Origin: Streptomyces montanisoli
Lineage (GTDB): Bacteria; Actinomycetota; Actinomycetes; Streptomycetales; Streptomycetaceae
Length of the DNA stretch: 33,056 bases
Assembly: GCF_017813245.1 (NCBI RefSeq)
Contig: NZ_JAGIQL010000071.1
Location: 1-33,056, forward strand
Reading direction: 5' to 3'
Positions 17,970 through 26,863 of the stretch are shown here, piece after piece (the first letter of the stretch is position 1; each line of letters starts with the position of its first letter). The notes beneath the pieces are model-generated. The model worked only from the letters and a program-made list of their open reading frames with translations, made no database searches and was not told where the DNA came from. The position numbers were made by a program, and so were the translations under genes.

Positions 17970-17997
17970 GGTGCGGGCCCGGACAGGTGCGGGCCCG
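17970..17997. repeat. Two direct 12-bp repeats between lspA and the glycanase gene
   Basis: GGTGCGGGCCCG occurs at 17970-17981 and 17986-17997, a 16-base period, in the 39-base gap. Each copy contains the palindrome CGGGCCCG, so the pair can also form a hairpin that could terminate the glycanase transcript. Confidence 0.7.
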
Positions 17998-18004
17998 GCC
18001 GGCG

Positions 18005-20830
18005 TCAGCTGCTCGGGAAGACCTCGAAGTCCGAGAGCTGGCCCGCGTTCCACCCCGTGTTGGCGGTGATGTCGACCCGCACGTACCGGGCCGTGGAGCC
18101 CGGGAGCGCAATGCTGACCGTGTTCTGGTTGGCGTTCGGGTCGAAGGTGTAGGCCTTGGACGGTACGACCGTGGTGAAGTTCGAGCCGTCCGTGGACGTG
18201 CGCACCGAGAGGGTCTCGTTACGCGTGTTCCAGGCCGTGGCCGGCGGGAGCTTCAGCGTGATCCTGCCGACCTTGTAGCCGGTGCCGAGGTCGACCTGCG
18301 CCCACTGCGGGAACGAGCCGTTCTGGCTCTCCCAGTAGGAGGACGCGTCCGAGTCGGTGATGTTCGAGGCGACGTAGGGGTTGTTGCTCGAACTCGCCGA
18401 GGCGGGCCGGCCCGCGGCCAGGTTGGTCGTGGCGCCGATGCCGCTGCCGCTGAGCGCGACGGTCACCGGGCCGTTGTTGGCGTCGCTGTCGACGGTCAGG
18501 GTGCCCTTGCGTGACCCGGCGGCCGTCGGCTTGAAGGTGACGTTCACCGTGCAGGACCCGCCGGCGGCGACGGACGAGCAGTTGTTGGTCTGGCTGTAGT
18601 CGCCGGTGACCGAGACGCCGGAGACGGTGGCGGCCGCCGTGCCCGAGTTGGTCACCTTCACCGTCTGCGCGCCGGCGGACTGGCCGACGACCGTGGAGGC
18701 GAACGACAGGCCTCCGGGCGTGGCGGCCAGCACGGGTCCGGGCGCCGTGCCGGTGCCGTCGAGCGCGACGGTGTCGGTCGCGCCGCCGGCCTTGACCGTC
18801 AGGGTGCCGGTGCGCGCGCCGGACGCGGTCGGCTTGAACGTGACGGACACCGTGCACGAGCCCTTGGCGGGGATCGACGAACCGCACGTGTTCGTCTGCG
18901 CGAAGTCGCCCGCGGCGGCGACGGAGGTGACGGCCGCGGCCGATCCTGTCGGGTTGGCGACCGTCACGGTCTGCGCGTCGCTCGTGGCGCCGGTCGCGAC
19001 CGAGCCGAAGTGCAGCGCGCTCGGCGTGGCGGTGACGCTCTCGGCCGGGTAGCCGGGGAAGTGCGGGGCCGGCCAGGGCCCGCAGTACGGCGTGCCGCCG
19101 ATCCCGGAGTTGCCGCCGCCGTCGGTGACGGAGAAGTTGCCGCCCTCGCAGCTGTAGACGGGGGACGAGGCGCCCACGCCGGTCGCGGTGACGTTGCTGA
19201 ACTTCGCGGCGCCTCCGGTCTGCTCCTGGAGGGCGAAGGTACCGGTGCCCGCGATGGTGACGTTGTCGAGGTTGACGCCGCTGACGGTGCCCTCGACCCA
19301 CTGGACGGCCTCGTAGGGGCTCTGCTCGATCAGCGCGTTGCTCACGTTGACCGGCCCGTTGATGGCGCCCTGGCTGCCGTCGAACCACAGCGCTCCGACG
19401 CCGAACTGCCAGTTCGGGTCGAGGCTGCCGTCGCGGATCAGGGTGTTGTCCTTGATGTCGGTCCTGCCGACGGGGGTGGACGTGAACCGCTGGCCGACGT
19501 GGATGCCGCCGCCCTGGGTGAGTCCCGTGTCCTTGACGAGGTTGCCGCTGACGGTGTTGTCGTGGCCGCCGTAGATGGCGATGCCGTTGGCGAGTATCTG
19601 CGTCTGGACGGTGTTGTTCGAGATCGTGTCGTTGGCGTCGGCGCCGAGCGAGGAGTCGGCCCAGGTGGCGATGCCGTCGTCGCCGGTGTTGCGGATGTCG
19701 CTGTTCGTGACGGTCGAGTTGGTCACGCCGCCGTGGAAATTGATGCCGTCCGCCGTGGTGTCGCGGATGCGCAGGCCGCTGAGGGTCAGCTTGTCCATCG
19801 GCCCGTCGAGCCAGGCGCCGACCTTGTCGTGCTCGATCCACAGGTCGGAGACCGTCGAGTCGCTCATCGCGCCGCCGATGCCGTTGACCTGGGCGCTGTC
19901 ATTGCGCTCCTGCACGTCACCGAAGATCGCGAAGTTCTTCAGGTGGACATCGGTGCTGGGCGACGGGGCGGAGTTGCCGTAGAAGCCGGGCGCGGCGCCC
20001 GTCACGGTCGAGTACCACATGCCCGCGCCTGCGACGGTCACGTTGTTGACGGCGATGTGGCCGGGGATCTTGTACGTGCCCGGCGGTATCCACACCGTGC
20101 CGCCGGAACCGGCCGCGCGGATGGCCGCGTTGAAGGCGGCGGTGGAGTCCTGGGCGCCGCTCGCGTCGGCGCCCTGGCTGGTGACGGAGACCGATCCGGC
20201 GGGCTGCGGCAGCGCCGCGCCGACCTGCTCGAAGTCGGCGAAGTCGATCGTGTACGAGGAGGCGGTGTCGCCCGGGTCGACCTGCAGCTTGAAGGTCGTG
20301 CCCGCCTGGTACGTCTTCGGGAGCAGGCGGTGGACCTCGTCGTAGAAGTGGTGGGGGTTGCTGCCGGGGCTGTTGGTGAAGGGGTAGCTGCCGTAGTACC
20401 AGCTGTAGGCGTTGGTCAGGTCGAAGTCGCTCTGCTTGACGCCGTCCACGTAGAGGGAGAGCGGCGCGTGGTAGACGGAGCCGCCCGACGTGTCCGGGAT
20501 GCTGTAGCGGAAGTCGATCGAGTTGGTCGCGACGGGCGTGGTGAACGTGACGTACTTGCCTGAGCCCTGGAGCGTCACCGCCTTGCGGTACGAGGCCTCG
20601 TCGGCGAGCTGGCCCTGTGCGTAGCTGGGGCCGATGACGGTGCCGTTGGTGGCCGAGTTCTCGGCCTGCACCTCGGCGTAGGGGAGGTTGGCGCCGTTGC
20701 CGCCGGTGGCGGCCGCGGGCGCGGCGGACGCGGCGGGCGCCGTCAGCGCGACGAGGCCGCCGACCGCGAGCAGCGAACTGCTCGCGGTGACGAGCACCGT
20801 TCTGCGCAGCGCGCGTAGGGAGGGGATCAC
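18005..20830 (-). CDS. Secreted modular beta-helix glycoside hydrolase, GH87-like (alpha-1,3-glucanase/mycodextranase type)
   Basis: A 941-residue exported enzyme. It has a signal peptide (RR at 9-10, hydrophobic core 11-30, cleavage near ASA-AP at 36-37) and a carbohydrate-binding-like beta-sandwich (about 48-205). A right-handed parallel beta-helix follows (about 215-585), then two HYDIN/Ig-like modules (about 598-695 and 698-797) and a C-terminal F5/8-type-C (CBM32-like) module (about 800-941). The candidate catalytic aspartates are D361 (TADGINFHGG) and D384-D385 (RNTGDDGIATW), the arrangement known in GH87. Likely substrates are fungal-wall or extracellular alpha-1,3-glucans. GTG 20830 has AAAGGAG nine bases upstream. 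The family call rests on motifs recalled from GH87; other beta-helix families remain possible. Confidence 0.82.
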   Translation of the reverse strand: MIPSLRALRRTVLVTASSSLLAVGGLVALTAPAASAAPAAATGGNGANLPYAEVQAENSATNGTVIGPSYAQGQLADEASYRKAVTLQGSGKYVTFTTPVATNSIDFRYSIPDTSGGSVYHAPLSLYVDGVKQSDFDLTNAYSWYYGSYPFTNSPGSNPHHFYDEVHRLLPKTYQAGTTFKLQVDPGDTASSYTIDFADFEQVGAALPQPAGSVSVTSQGADASGAQDSTAAFNAAIRAAGSGGTVWIPPGTYKIPGHIAVNNVTVAGAGMWYSTVTGAAPGFYGNSAPSPSTDVHLKNFAIFGDVQERNDSAQVNGIGGAMSDSTVSDLWIEHDKVGAWLDGPMDKLTLSGLRIRDTTADGINFHGGVTNSTVTNSDIRNTGDDGIATWADSSLGADANDTISNNTVQTQILANGIAIYGGHDNTVSGNLVKDTGLTQGGGIHVGQRFTSTPVGRTDIKDNTLIRDGSLDPNWQFGVGALWFDGSQGAINGPVNVSNALIEQSPYEAVQWVEGTVSGVNLDNVTIAGTGTFALQEQTGGAAKFSNVTATGVGASSPVYSCEGGNFSVTDGGGNSGIGGTPYCGPWPAPHFPGYPAESVTATPSALHFGSVATGATSDAQTVTVANPTGSAAAVTSVAAAGDFAQTNTCGSSIPAKGSCTVSVTFKPTASGARTGTLTVKAGGATDTVALDGTGTAPGPVLAATPGGLSFASTVVGQSAGAQTVKVTNSGTAAATVSGVSVTGDYSQTNNCSSVAAGGSCTVNVTFKPTAAGSRKGTLTVDSDANNGPVTVALSGSGIGATTNLAAGRPASASSSNNPYVASNITDSDASSYWESQNGSFPQWAQVDLGTGYKVGRITLKLPPATAWNTRNETLSVRTSTDGSNFTTVVPSKAYTFDPNANQNTVSIALPGSTARYVRVDITANTGWNAGQLSDFEVFPSS

Positions 20831-20850
20831 GTGGGCTTGCTCCTTTCGAC

Positions 20851-20880
20851 GCGGTGCCGCGCCTGCGCGTGCGGCACCGC
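20851..20880 (-). promoter_or_regulatory. Hairpin in the 5' leader of the glycanase gene
   Basis: GCGGTGCCGC (20851-20860) and GCGGCACCGC (20871-20880) form a perfect ten-base-pair stem about a dozen bases upstream of the AAAGGAG ribosome binding site. It may limit translation or stabilise the mRNA. Confidence 0.6.
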
Positions 20881-20939
20881 GGTCAGAGGGGGGATGCGAG
20901 GAGGAGCTGAGCTGTACTGAGCAAGGGGACCGTAATCCC

Positions 20940-20979
20940 GTCGACACACCGATGCAATATGTCGACGCAGAATTGTCAA
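20940..20979 (-). promoter_or_regulatory. Glycanase promoter with overlapping operator-like inverted repeat
   Basis: A perfect -35 TTGACA (minus strand, 20979 to 20974) precedes a weak -10 TTGCAT (20957 to 20952) by 16 bases. The inverted repeat GTCGACA (20940-20946) / TGTCGAC (20960-20966) covers the -10 and start region. This is the A+T-richest stretch of the window. The overlap suggests repression, for instance by a sugar-responsive regulator. Confidence 0.5.
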
Positions 20980-21146
20980 ATTTATACTTCTCACCGCAAC
21001 AACAGAGGTGATAGGGCGCCAGAAACCGATGACCACCGGGAGGCAGCCCCTTGCGGCCCTTGCCCCGGCCACCGCGGGACCGTGATGATCACCGCACCAC
21101 CCGTTCAGGGCCCGTAGATCGCCGCCGCGTGGGTACGAACCCCGCG

Positions 21147-21184
21147 ACGACGAGCACGACGAGCACGACTGGCCACGACTGGCC
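21147..21184. repeat. Tandem short repeats upstream of the fumarylacetoacetase gene
   Basis: ACGACGAGC is repeated twice (21147-21164), then ACGACTGGCC twice (21165-21184), 28 bases before the ATG. All units begin ACGAC. They could be a stacked regulator site or replication slippage. Confidence 0.7.
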
Positions 21185-21212
21185 ATAACGACACCGGAAG
21201 CGAGGCGCGGCG

Positions 21213-22436
21213 ATGCCCGAGCGAAGCAGCGGCGGAGACGATCTCTTCGGACCGCACAACCTGCCCTACGGCGTGTTCTCCACCGCGGACGAGCCGGGCA
21301 GGCGCCGCCTCGGGGTCCGCATCCACGACGACGTACTCGACGCGGGAGCCGCGGCGCACGCGCTCGGCTCGCCTTACGAGGCGCTGCTCGCCGCCGACTC
21401 CCTCGGGCCGCTGATGGCGGCGGGCCGCACGGCCTGGCGGGACGTCAGGCGCGCCCTCACGGCCTGGCTGAGCGTGCCCGCGCACCACGCGGAGCTGCGG
21501 CCGTTCCTGCACCCGCTCGACGCCGTGACGCTCCACCTGCCGTACGAGGTCGCCGACTACGTCGACTTTTATTCGAGCGAGCACCACGCGAACAACGCCG
21601 GCTCCATCTTCCGCCCCGGCGGCGTGGCGCTCACGCCGAACTGGAAGCACCTGCCGGTCGGCTACCACGGCCGCGCGGGCACCGTGGTGGTGTCGGGGAC
21701 CGATGTCGTGCGCCCGATGGGACAGCGCAAAACTCCTACAGCGCCTCAGCCGGTGTTCGGGCCGAGCACGAAGCTCGACATCGAGGCGGAGGTGGGCTTC
21801 GTCGTCGGCGCCCCGTCCCGCCACTCCGAGCCCGTCCCGCTCGCCGCCTTCCGCGACCACGTCTTCGGCGTGTGCCTGCTCAACGACTGGTCGGCGCGCG
21901 ACATCCAGGCCTGGGAGGGGCAGCCGCTCGGCCCGTTCCTCGCCAAGTCGTTCGCCACGTCGGTGTCGGCGTGGGTGACGCCGCTCGAAGCGCTCGACGC
22001 GGCCCGCGTCGCGCCCCCGGCCAGGTCGGAGCCGCTGCTGCCCTACCTGGACGACGCGGGCGACGAGGAACCGGGCGGCCTCGACCTGCGCATGACGGTG
22101 AGCATCAACGGCGAGGAGGTCTCCCGCCCGCCGTACGCCACGATGTACTGGACGGCCGCGCAGCAGCTGGCCCACATGACGATCAATGGCGCCTCGCTGC
22201 GCACGGGCGACCTGTACGGCTCGGGCACGGTCAGCGGCCCGGCGCGCGACGAGCGCGGCTCGCTGCTCGAACTGACCTGGGACGGCGAGGACCCGCTCGT
22301 CCTGCCCACGGGCAAGCGCACCTACCTGGAGGACGGCGACGAGGTGACCCTCACGGCCTGGGCCCCTGGCCCGGACGGCACGAAGGTGGGCCTGGGCGAG
22401 GTGACCGGCCGCGTCACGCCGTCCCCGGGCCTCTGA
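21213..22436 (+). CDS. Fumarylacetoacetase
   Basis: The last enzyme of tyrosine/phenylalanine catabolism (homogentisate route), hydrolysing 4-fumarylacetoacetate to fumarate and acetoacetate. At 407 residues it has the full two-domain length. Family motifs are DYVDFYSSEHHANNAG (metal and catalytic His region), LPVGYHGRAG, EAEVGFVVG, and LNDWSARDIQAWEG followed by QPLGPFLAKSF. ATG 21213 has a weak GAAGCGAGG upstream. No other homogentisate-pathway gene is adjacent, as is common in streptomycetes. Cytoplasmic, monocistronic. Confidence 0.95.
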   Translation: MPERSSGGDDLFGPHNLPYGVFSTADEPGRRRLGVRIHDDVLDAGAAAHALGSPYEALLAADSLGPLMAAGRTAWRDVRRALTAWLSVPAHHAELRPFLHPLDAVTLHLPYEVADYVDFYSSEHHANNAGSIFRPGGVALTPNWKHLPVGYHGRAGTVVVSGTDVVRPMGQRKTPTAPQPVFGPSTKLDIEAEVGFVVGAPSRHSEPVPLAAFRDHVFGVCLLNDWSARDIQAWEGQPLGPFLAKSFATSVSAWVTPLEALDAARVAPPARSEPLLPYLDDAGDEEPGGLDLRMTVSINGEEVSRPPYATMYWTAAQQLAHMTINGASLRTGDLYGSGTVSGPARDERGSLLELTWDGEDPLVLPTGKRTYLEDGDEVTLTAWAPGPDGTKVGLGEVTGRVTPSPGL

Positions 22437-22554
22437 CGGGCGCGCACCGCTGCGTCAACGCGGCGACCTGCCGCCATCCGTACGAGCGAGCGTGATCATG
22501 TTTCCGGCGGTTACGCTGAGTGCGTCCGCGAGACTCGCCCACATGGGAGCAGCA

Positions 22555-23172
22555 ATGAGTGTCGAGCACGAACCGGTGCCCATGCACGGGGCCCCGCTGC
22601 ACGACTGGAACATGCCGCCCGTGGACGGCTGGACCGCCGACGACCTGGACCGGCTTCCCAACCTGCCTCCGCACACGGAGCTGATCGACGGGAGCCTCGT
22701 CCTCGTGAGTCCGCGAAGCCTTTTCCACAGCCGGGCTGTGAGCTTTTTCGAGTGGCAACTGCAGTCCTGCCTCCCCCCGGACCTGGAGGTCGTGCGCGAA
22801 TTCACCATCGACATCGACCGCCAGAACCGGCCCGAGCCCGACGTCATCGTCGTGCACGGCGACGTCGTCGAGGACGCGGCACAGACGCGGTTTCCCGCCG
22901 AGGCGGTCGTCCTCGCGATCGAAGTGGTCTCACCCGAGTCCCTCTCCCGCGACCGCGAGACCAAGCCGGTGAAGTACGCCCGCGCCGCCATCCAGCACTA
23001 CTGGCGCGTGGAGAACCACGACGGACGCGCCGTGGTGTACGCCTTCGAGCGCGAGCCCGCCACCGGCGTCTACACCAGCACCGGCATCTTCCACGACCGG
23101 CTGAAAGTGTCCGCGCCATTCGCCGTCGACCTCGACCTGGCCGAGATCACACCGCGCAGGCGCGCCCGCTAA
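22555..23172 (+). CDS. Uma2 family (DUF820) PD-(D/E)xK nuclease-fold protein
   Basis: A 205-residue protein of the Uma2 family, widespread in actinobacteria and cyanobacteria. The core is visible: ELIDG (42-46), PEPDVIVV with D96, AIEVVSPES with E123, and K137/K140 in the KPVKYARA segment, forming a restriction-endonuclease-like active site. ATG 22555 has GGGAG five bases upstream; a longer frame back to 22492 lacks conservation. These proteins are annotated as endonucleases but their biological role is not established, and many copies occur per genome. Its stop overlaps the stop of the convergent hydrolase remnant. Confidence 0.88.
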   Translation: MSVEHEPVPMHGAPLHDWNMPPVDGWTADDLDRLPNLPPHTELIDGSLVLVSPRSLFHSRAVSFFEWQLQSCLPPDLEVVREFTIDIDRQNRPEPDVIVVHGDVVEDAAQTRFPAEAVVLAIEVVSPESLSRDRETKPVKYARAAIQHYWRVENHDGRAVVYAFEREPATGVYTSTGIFHDRLKVSAPFAVDLDLAEITPRRRAR

Positions 23173-23510
23173 CGCCCGCAGTCCCCGGCGCCTTCGATGA
23201 ACGCGTGCAGCGCGGCGGCGACCGCGGCGGGCTGCTCGTCCGGGAGAAAGTGGCCGGACCGCCGGATCACGGTGCCGCTCGTGTTGTGCGCCCAGGGGCT
23301 GAGGGTCGCGGCCATGTCGGGGATCGAGCCGTGGGAGCCGGAGACGCCGAGGACCGGGACGGTCAGGTGGGCTCGCGCCAGCGCCTCGTGGTTCCTGCGC
23401 GCGGACTCCGCCACGTCGCGGTAGTAGGCGAGTGACGCCCGCAAGCCGCCCTCCGCCGCGAGCAGCTCCGCACGATCGCCGGCGTCAGCATCGGCGCACT
23501 CTCGCGGGTC
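23169..23510 (-). pseudogene. C-terminal remnant of an alpha/beta-hydrolase
   Basis: About 110 codons resemble the C-terminal third of epoxide-hydrolase-like alpha/beta-hydrolases. GGLRASLAYYRDVAESARRN is a cap-domain helix; LTVPVLGVSGSHGSIPDMA is the strand carrying the acid region; SGHFLPDEQPAAVAAALHAFI carries the catalytic histidine. The nucleophile elbow and oxyanion loop of the N-terminal two-thirds are absent. Upstream sequence to the nuoN terminator shows no such motifs in any frame, so the 5' part has been deleted. It is probably not expressed as an enzyme. Confidence 0.7.
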
Positions 23511-23566
23511 CTGCCCCCGCACCGTCCCCGGTGAACGCGAGGGTGGACGCGCAGGCGAACGCACGG

Positions 23567-23608
23567 CGGCCCGGCTCCCTCCCCGCAAGAGGGGAGGGAG
23601 CCGGGCCG
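23567..23608 (-). terminator. Terminator of the nuo1 operon
   Basis: CGGCCCGGCTCCCTCCCC (23567-23584) and its exact complement (23591-23608) form an 18-base-pair stem with a 6-base GCAAGA loop, 20 bases after the nuoN stop. It marks the end of the nuo operon and isolates it from the hydrolase remnant. Confidence 0.92.
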
Positions 23609-23628
23609 GAGCCGGGCCGCGAAACCCG

Positions 23629-25284
23629 TCAGCGGGCGAACGTGCCCGCCTGGCCCGCGAGGTCCAGGAAGTACTGCGGCGCGATGCCGAAGACCAGGAC
23701 CACCGCCACGCCCACACCGATCGTGACCATCGTCAGCGGTGACGGGACCGCCACCGTCGGGCCGTCCGGGCGCGGCTCGCTGAAGAACATCAGCACGATG
23801 ACGCGGATGTAGAAGAACGCCGCGATCGCCGACGAGATCACACCGATGATCACGAGCGGCACGGCGCCGCCCGCCGCGGCCGCCTTGAAGACCGCGAACT
23901 TCCCCGCGAAGCCCGACGTCAGCGGGATGCCCGCGAACGCCAGCAGGAAGACCGCGAACACGGCCGCCACCAGCGGCGAACGGCGCCCGAGCCCCGCCCA
24001 CTTCGACAGGTGCGTCGCCTCGCCGCCCGCGTCGCGCACGAGCGTGACGACCGCGAACGCGCCGACCGTCACGAAGGAGTACGCCGCGAGGTAGAAGAGG
24101 ACGGACGAGATGCCGTTCGGCGAGGCGGCGATGACACCGGCCAGGATGAACCCCGCGTGCGCGATGGACGAGTACGCGAGCAGCCGCTTGATGTCGGTCT
24201 GCGTGATGGCGACGATCGCGCCGCCGATCATCGTGATGATCGCGACGCCCCACATCACCGGCCGCCAGTCCCACGTCAGGCCGGGCAGCACCACGTACAG
24301 CAGCCGCAGCAGCGCGCCGAACGCGGCGACCTTCGTGGCCGCGGCCATGAACCCGGTGACGGGCGTCGGCGCGCCCTGGTAGACGTCCGGCGTCCACATG
24401 TGGAACGGCACGGCGCCGACCTTGAACAGCAGGCCCATGATCACCAGCGCAGCGCCGATCAGCAGCAGCGCGTCGTTGCCCATCGTGCCCGCGAGCGCCG
24501 GGTCGACGTTCTGCACCGTGCCGTCGACGACCTCGGCGATGCGCGCGTACGTGACCGAGCCCGAGTACCCGTACAGCAGGGCGACCCCGAACAGCAGGAA
24601 CGCAGACGAGAAGGCGCCGAGCAGGAAGTACTTGACCGCCGCCTCCTGCGAGATGAGGCGCTTGCGGCGGGCCAGCGCGCACAGCAGGTACAGCGGCAGC
24701 GACAGGACTTCCAGGGCCACGAACAGTGTCAGCAGGTCGTTCGCCGCGGGGAACACCAGCATGCCCGCCACCGCGAACAGCGACAGCGGGAACACCTCCG
24801 TCGTGGTGAAGCCGGCCCGTACGGCCGCCTTCTCCGCGTCGCTGCCGGGCATGGCCGCGCCCTGGGCGGCGAACGAGTCGACACGGTGGCTGCCGGCCGC
24901 CGGGTCGAGGCGCCGCTCGGCGAACGTGAAGATCGCGACCACCGCGGTCAGCAGGATGGTGCCCTGCAGGAACAGCGCGGGCCCGTCGACCGCGACCGCG
25001 CCCTCCGCCGCGATGTGCGCCTTCGACGCGCTGCCGTACCCGTCGGCCGCGAGCGCCACCACCGCGGCGAACGCGGCGGCGAGTCCGAGCACGGCGAGGA
25101 TGACCTGGGCGTAGTAACGCGCCTTGCGCGGCACGAACGCCTCGAACAGGACGCCCACCATCGCGGCGCCCGCCACGATCAGCACGGGGGAGATCTGGCC
25201 GTACTCGATGTGGGGCGACGGGATCGTGCCGATCGAATCGGCAGCCGTCGTCGTCCACAGGCTGTGGACAGCCGGCGCGCTCAT
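23629..25284 (-). CDS. nuoN: NADH-quinone oxidoreductase subunit N
   Basis: Antiporter-like proton-pumping membrane subunit, 551 residues, about 14 helices. The key charged residues of the family are present: a glutamate in LFVALEVLSLPLYLL, a lysine in FKVGAVPFHMWTPDVYQGAPTPVTGF and another in AAATKVAAFGALLR, plus KRLLAYSSIAHAGF. The ATG overlaps the nuoM stop as ATGA. It is the last gene of the operon, followed by a strong hairpin terminator. Confidence 0.97.
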   Translation of the reverse strand: MSAPAVHSLWTTTAADSIGTIPSPHIEYGQISPVLIVAGAAMVGVLFEAFVPRKARYYAQVILAVLGLAAAFAAVVALAADGYGSASKAHIAAEGAVAVDGPALFLQGTILLTAVVAIFTFAERRLDPAAGSHRVDSFAAQGAAMPGSDAEKAAVRAGFTTTEVFPLSLFAVAGMLVFPAANDLLTLFVALEVLSLPLYLLCALARRKRLISQEAAVKYFLLGAFSSAFLLFGVALLYGYSGSVTYARIAEVVDGTVQNVDPALAGTMGNDALLLIGAALVIMGLLFKVGAVPFHMWTPDVYQGAPTPVTGFMAAATKVAAFGALLRLLYVVLPGLTWDWRPVMWGVAIITMIGGAIVAITQTDIKRLLAYSSIAHAGFILAGVIAASPNGISSVLFYLAAYSFVTVGAFAVVTLVRDAGGEATHLSKWAGLGRRSPLVAAVFAVFLLAFAGIPLTSGFAGKFAVFKAAAAGGAVPLVIIGVISSAIAAFFYIRVIVLMFFSEPRPDGPTVAVPSPLTMVTIGVGVAVVLVFGIAPQYFLDLAGQAGTFAR

Positions 25285-26858
25285 CGGGACGCCTCCAACT
25301 GGGGGTGGGGATCGGTTCGGTCGACCTGCGACATGGTCTGGTGCACGGCCGGGTTCACGATGTCGGTGAGCGGCTTGGGGTACACGCCGAGGAAGATCAG
25401 CAGTGCGATCAGCGGCGCGACCACGACCACCTCACGGACCTTCAGGTCGGACATGCCCTGGACCGTCGCCTTCACGGGCCCGGTCATCGTGCGCTGGTAC
25501 AGGACGAGCACGTAGAGCGCGGCCAGCACGATGCCGATCGTCGCGATGATCCCGATCACCGGGTACCTGCTGAACGTGCCGACGAGGACGAGGAACTCGC
25601 TCACGAACGGCGAGAGCCCGGGCAGCGACAGCGTCGCGAGGCCGCCGATCAGGAACGTGCCGGCGAGCACGGGCGCGACCTTCTGCACTCCCCCGTAGTC
25701 CGAGATGAGCCGCGAGCCGCGCCGCGAGATCAGGAACCCGGCCACCAGCATCAGTGCCGCCGTCGAGATCCCGTGGTTGACCATGTACAGCGTCGCGCCC
25801 GACTGGCCCTGGCTCGTCATCGCGAAGATGCCCATGATGATGAAGCCGAAGTGGGAGATCGAGGCGTACGCGATCAGCCGCTTGATGTCCCGCTGCCCCA
25901 CCGCGAGCAGCGCGCCGTAGACGATGCTGATCAGCGCAAGCACCAGGATCACCGGCGTGGCCCATTTGGACGCCTCGGGGAAGAGCTGGAGGCAGTAGCG
26001 CAGCATCGCGAACGTGCCGACCTTGTCGACCACCGCCGTCAGCAGGACGGCGACCGGCGCCGTCGACTCGCCCATCGCGCTGGGCAGCCAGGTGTGCACC
26101 GGCCACAGCGGCGCCTTCACCGCGAACGCGAAGAAGAAGCCGAGGAACAGCCACCGGCCCGTGGACGTCGACATCGACAGGTCGCCGGCCGCCCGCAGAT
26201 GCGCGATGTCCGTGAGCGAGAACGTGCCCGCCACGACGTACACGCCGATCACCGCGGCCAGCATGATCAGCCCGCCGACGAGGTTGTACAGGAGGAACTT
26301 CACCGCCGCGTACGAGCGCTGGGTGGCCGCGGCCTCGTCCCCGCCCGAGTGCGCACGGTCGCCGAAGCCGCCGATGAGGAAGTACATCGGGATCAGCATG
26401 GCCTCGAACAGCAGGTAGAACAGGAAGACGTCGGTGGCCTCGAAGGAGAGGACCACCATCGCCTCGACGGCCAGGATCAGGGCGAAGAAGCCCTGCGTCG
26501 GCCGCCACCGCCGGTTCGGCCGCGCCTCTTCGAGGGGGTCGGCGTCGTGCCAGCCGGCGAGGATCACGAACGGGATCAGCAGCGCGGTCAGCGCGAGCAG
26601 CGCCACCCCGATCCCGTCGACGCCCAGGTCGTACGAGACGCCGAAGTCCTTGATCCACGCATGCGACTCCGCGAGCTGGAACTGCCCGCCGCCCGGGTCG
26701 AACCGGACGATGACGATCGCCGCCATGACGAGCGTGGCGAGCGAGAAGACCAGCGCCGTCCACTTGGCGGCGGTGCGCCGCGCGGCGGGCACGGCCGCCG
26801 TGACGATCGCACCGGCCGCGGGCAGGGCGAACGTGACGGTCAGGTAAGGGAACGACAT
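25281..26858 (-). CDS. nuoM: NADH-quinone oxidoreductase subunit M
   Basis: Antiporter-like proton-pumping subunit, 525 residues, about 14 helices. Diagnostic segments are FYLLFEAMLIPMYFLIG (conserved Glu), FAVKAPLWPVHTWLPSAM (conserved Lys and His), LLTAVVDKVGTF, and KRLIAYASISHFGFI. The start is ATG 26858, five bases after the nuoL stop. A GTG three codons earlier, inside the end of nuoL, is an alternative. The open frame continues far upstream only as a shadow of nuoL. Translationally coupled to nuoN. Confidence 0.97.
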   Translation of the reverse strand: MSFPYLTVTFALPAAGAIVTAAVPAARRTAAKWTALVFSLATLVMAAIVIVRFDPGGGQFQLAESHAWIKDFGVSYDLGVDGIGVALLALTALLIPFVILAGWHDADPLEEARPNRRWRPTQGFFALILAVEAMVVLSFEATDVFLFYLLFEAMLIPMYFLIGGFGDRAHSGGDEAAATQRSYAAVKFLLYNLVGGLIMLAAVIGVYVVAGTFSLTDIAHLRAAGDLSMSTSTGRWLFLGFFFAFAVKAPLWPVHTWLPSAMGESTAPVAVLLTAVVDKVGTFAMLRYCLQLFPEASKWATPVILVLALISIVYGALLAVGQRDIKRLIAYASISHFGFIIMGIFAMTSQGQSGATLYMVNHGISTAALMLVAGFLISRRGSRLISDYGGVQKVAPVLAGTFLIGGLATLSLPGLSPFVSEFLVLVGTFSRYPVIGIIATIGIVLAALYVLVLYQRTMTGPVKATVQGMSDLKVREVVVVAPLIALLIFLGVYPKPLTDIVNPAVHQTMSQVDRTDPHPQLEASR

Positions 26859-26863
26859 CGCAC

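Noticed and set aside
19010..20563. A 517-codon plus-strand frame opposite the glycanase
   Set aside because: Val/Asp/Gly/Arg-rich shadow translation; the minus strand has a signal peptide and clear modules.
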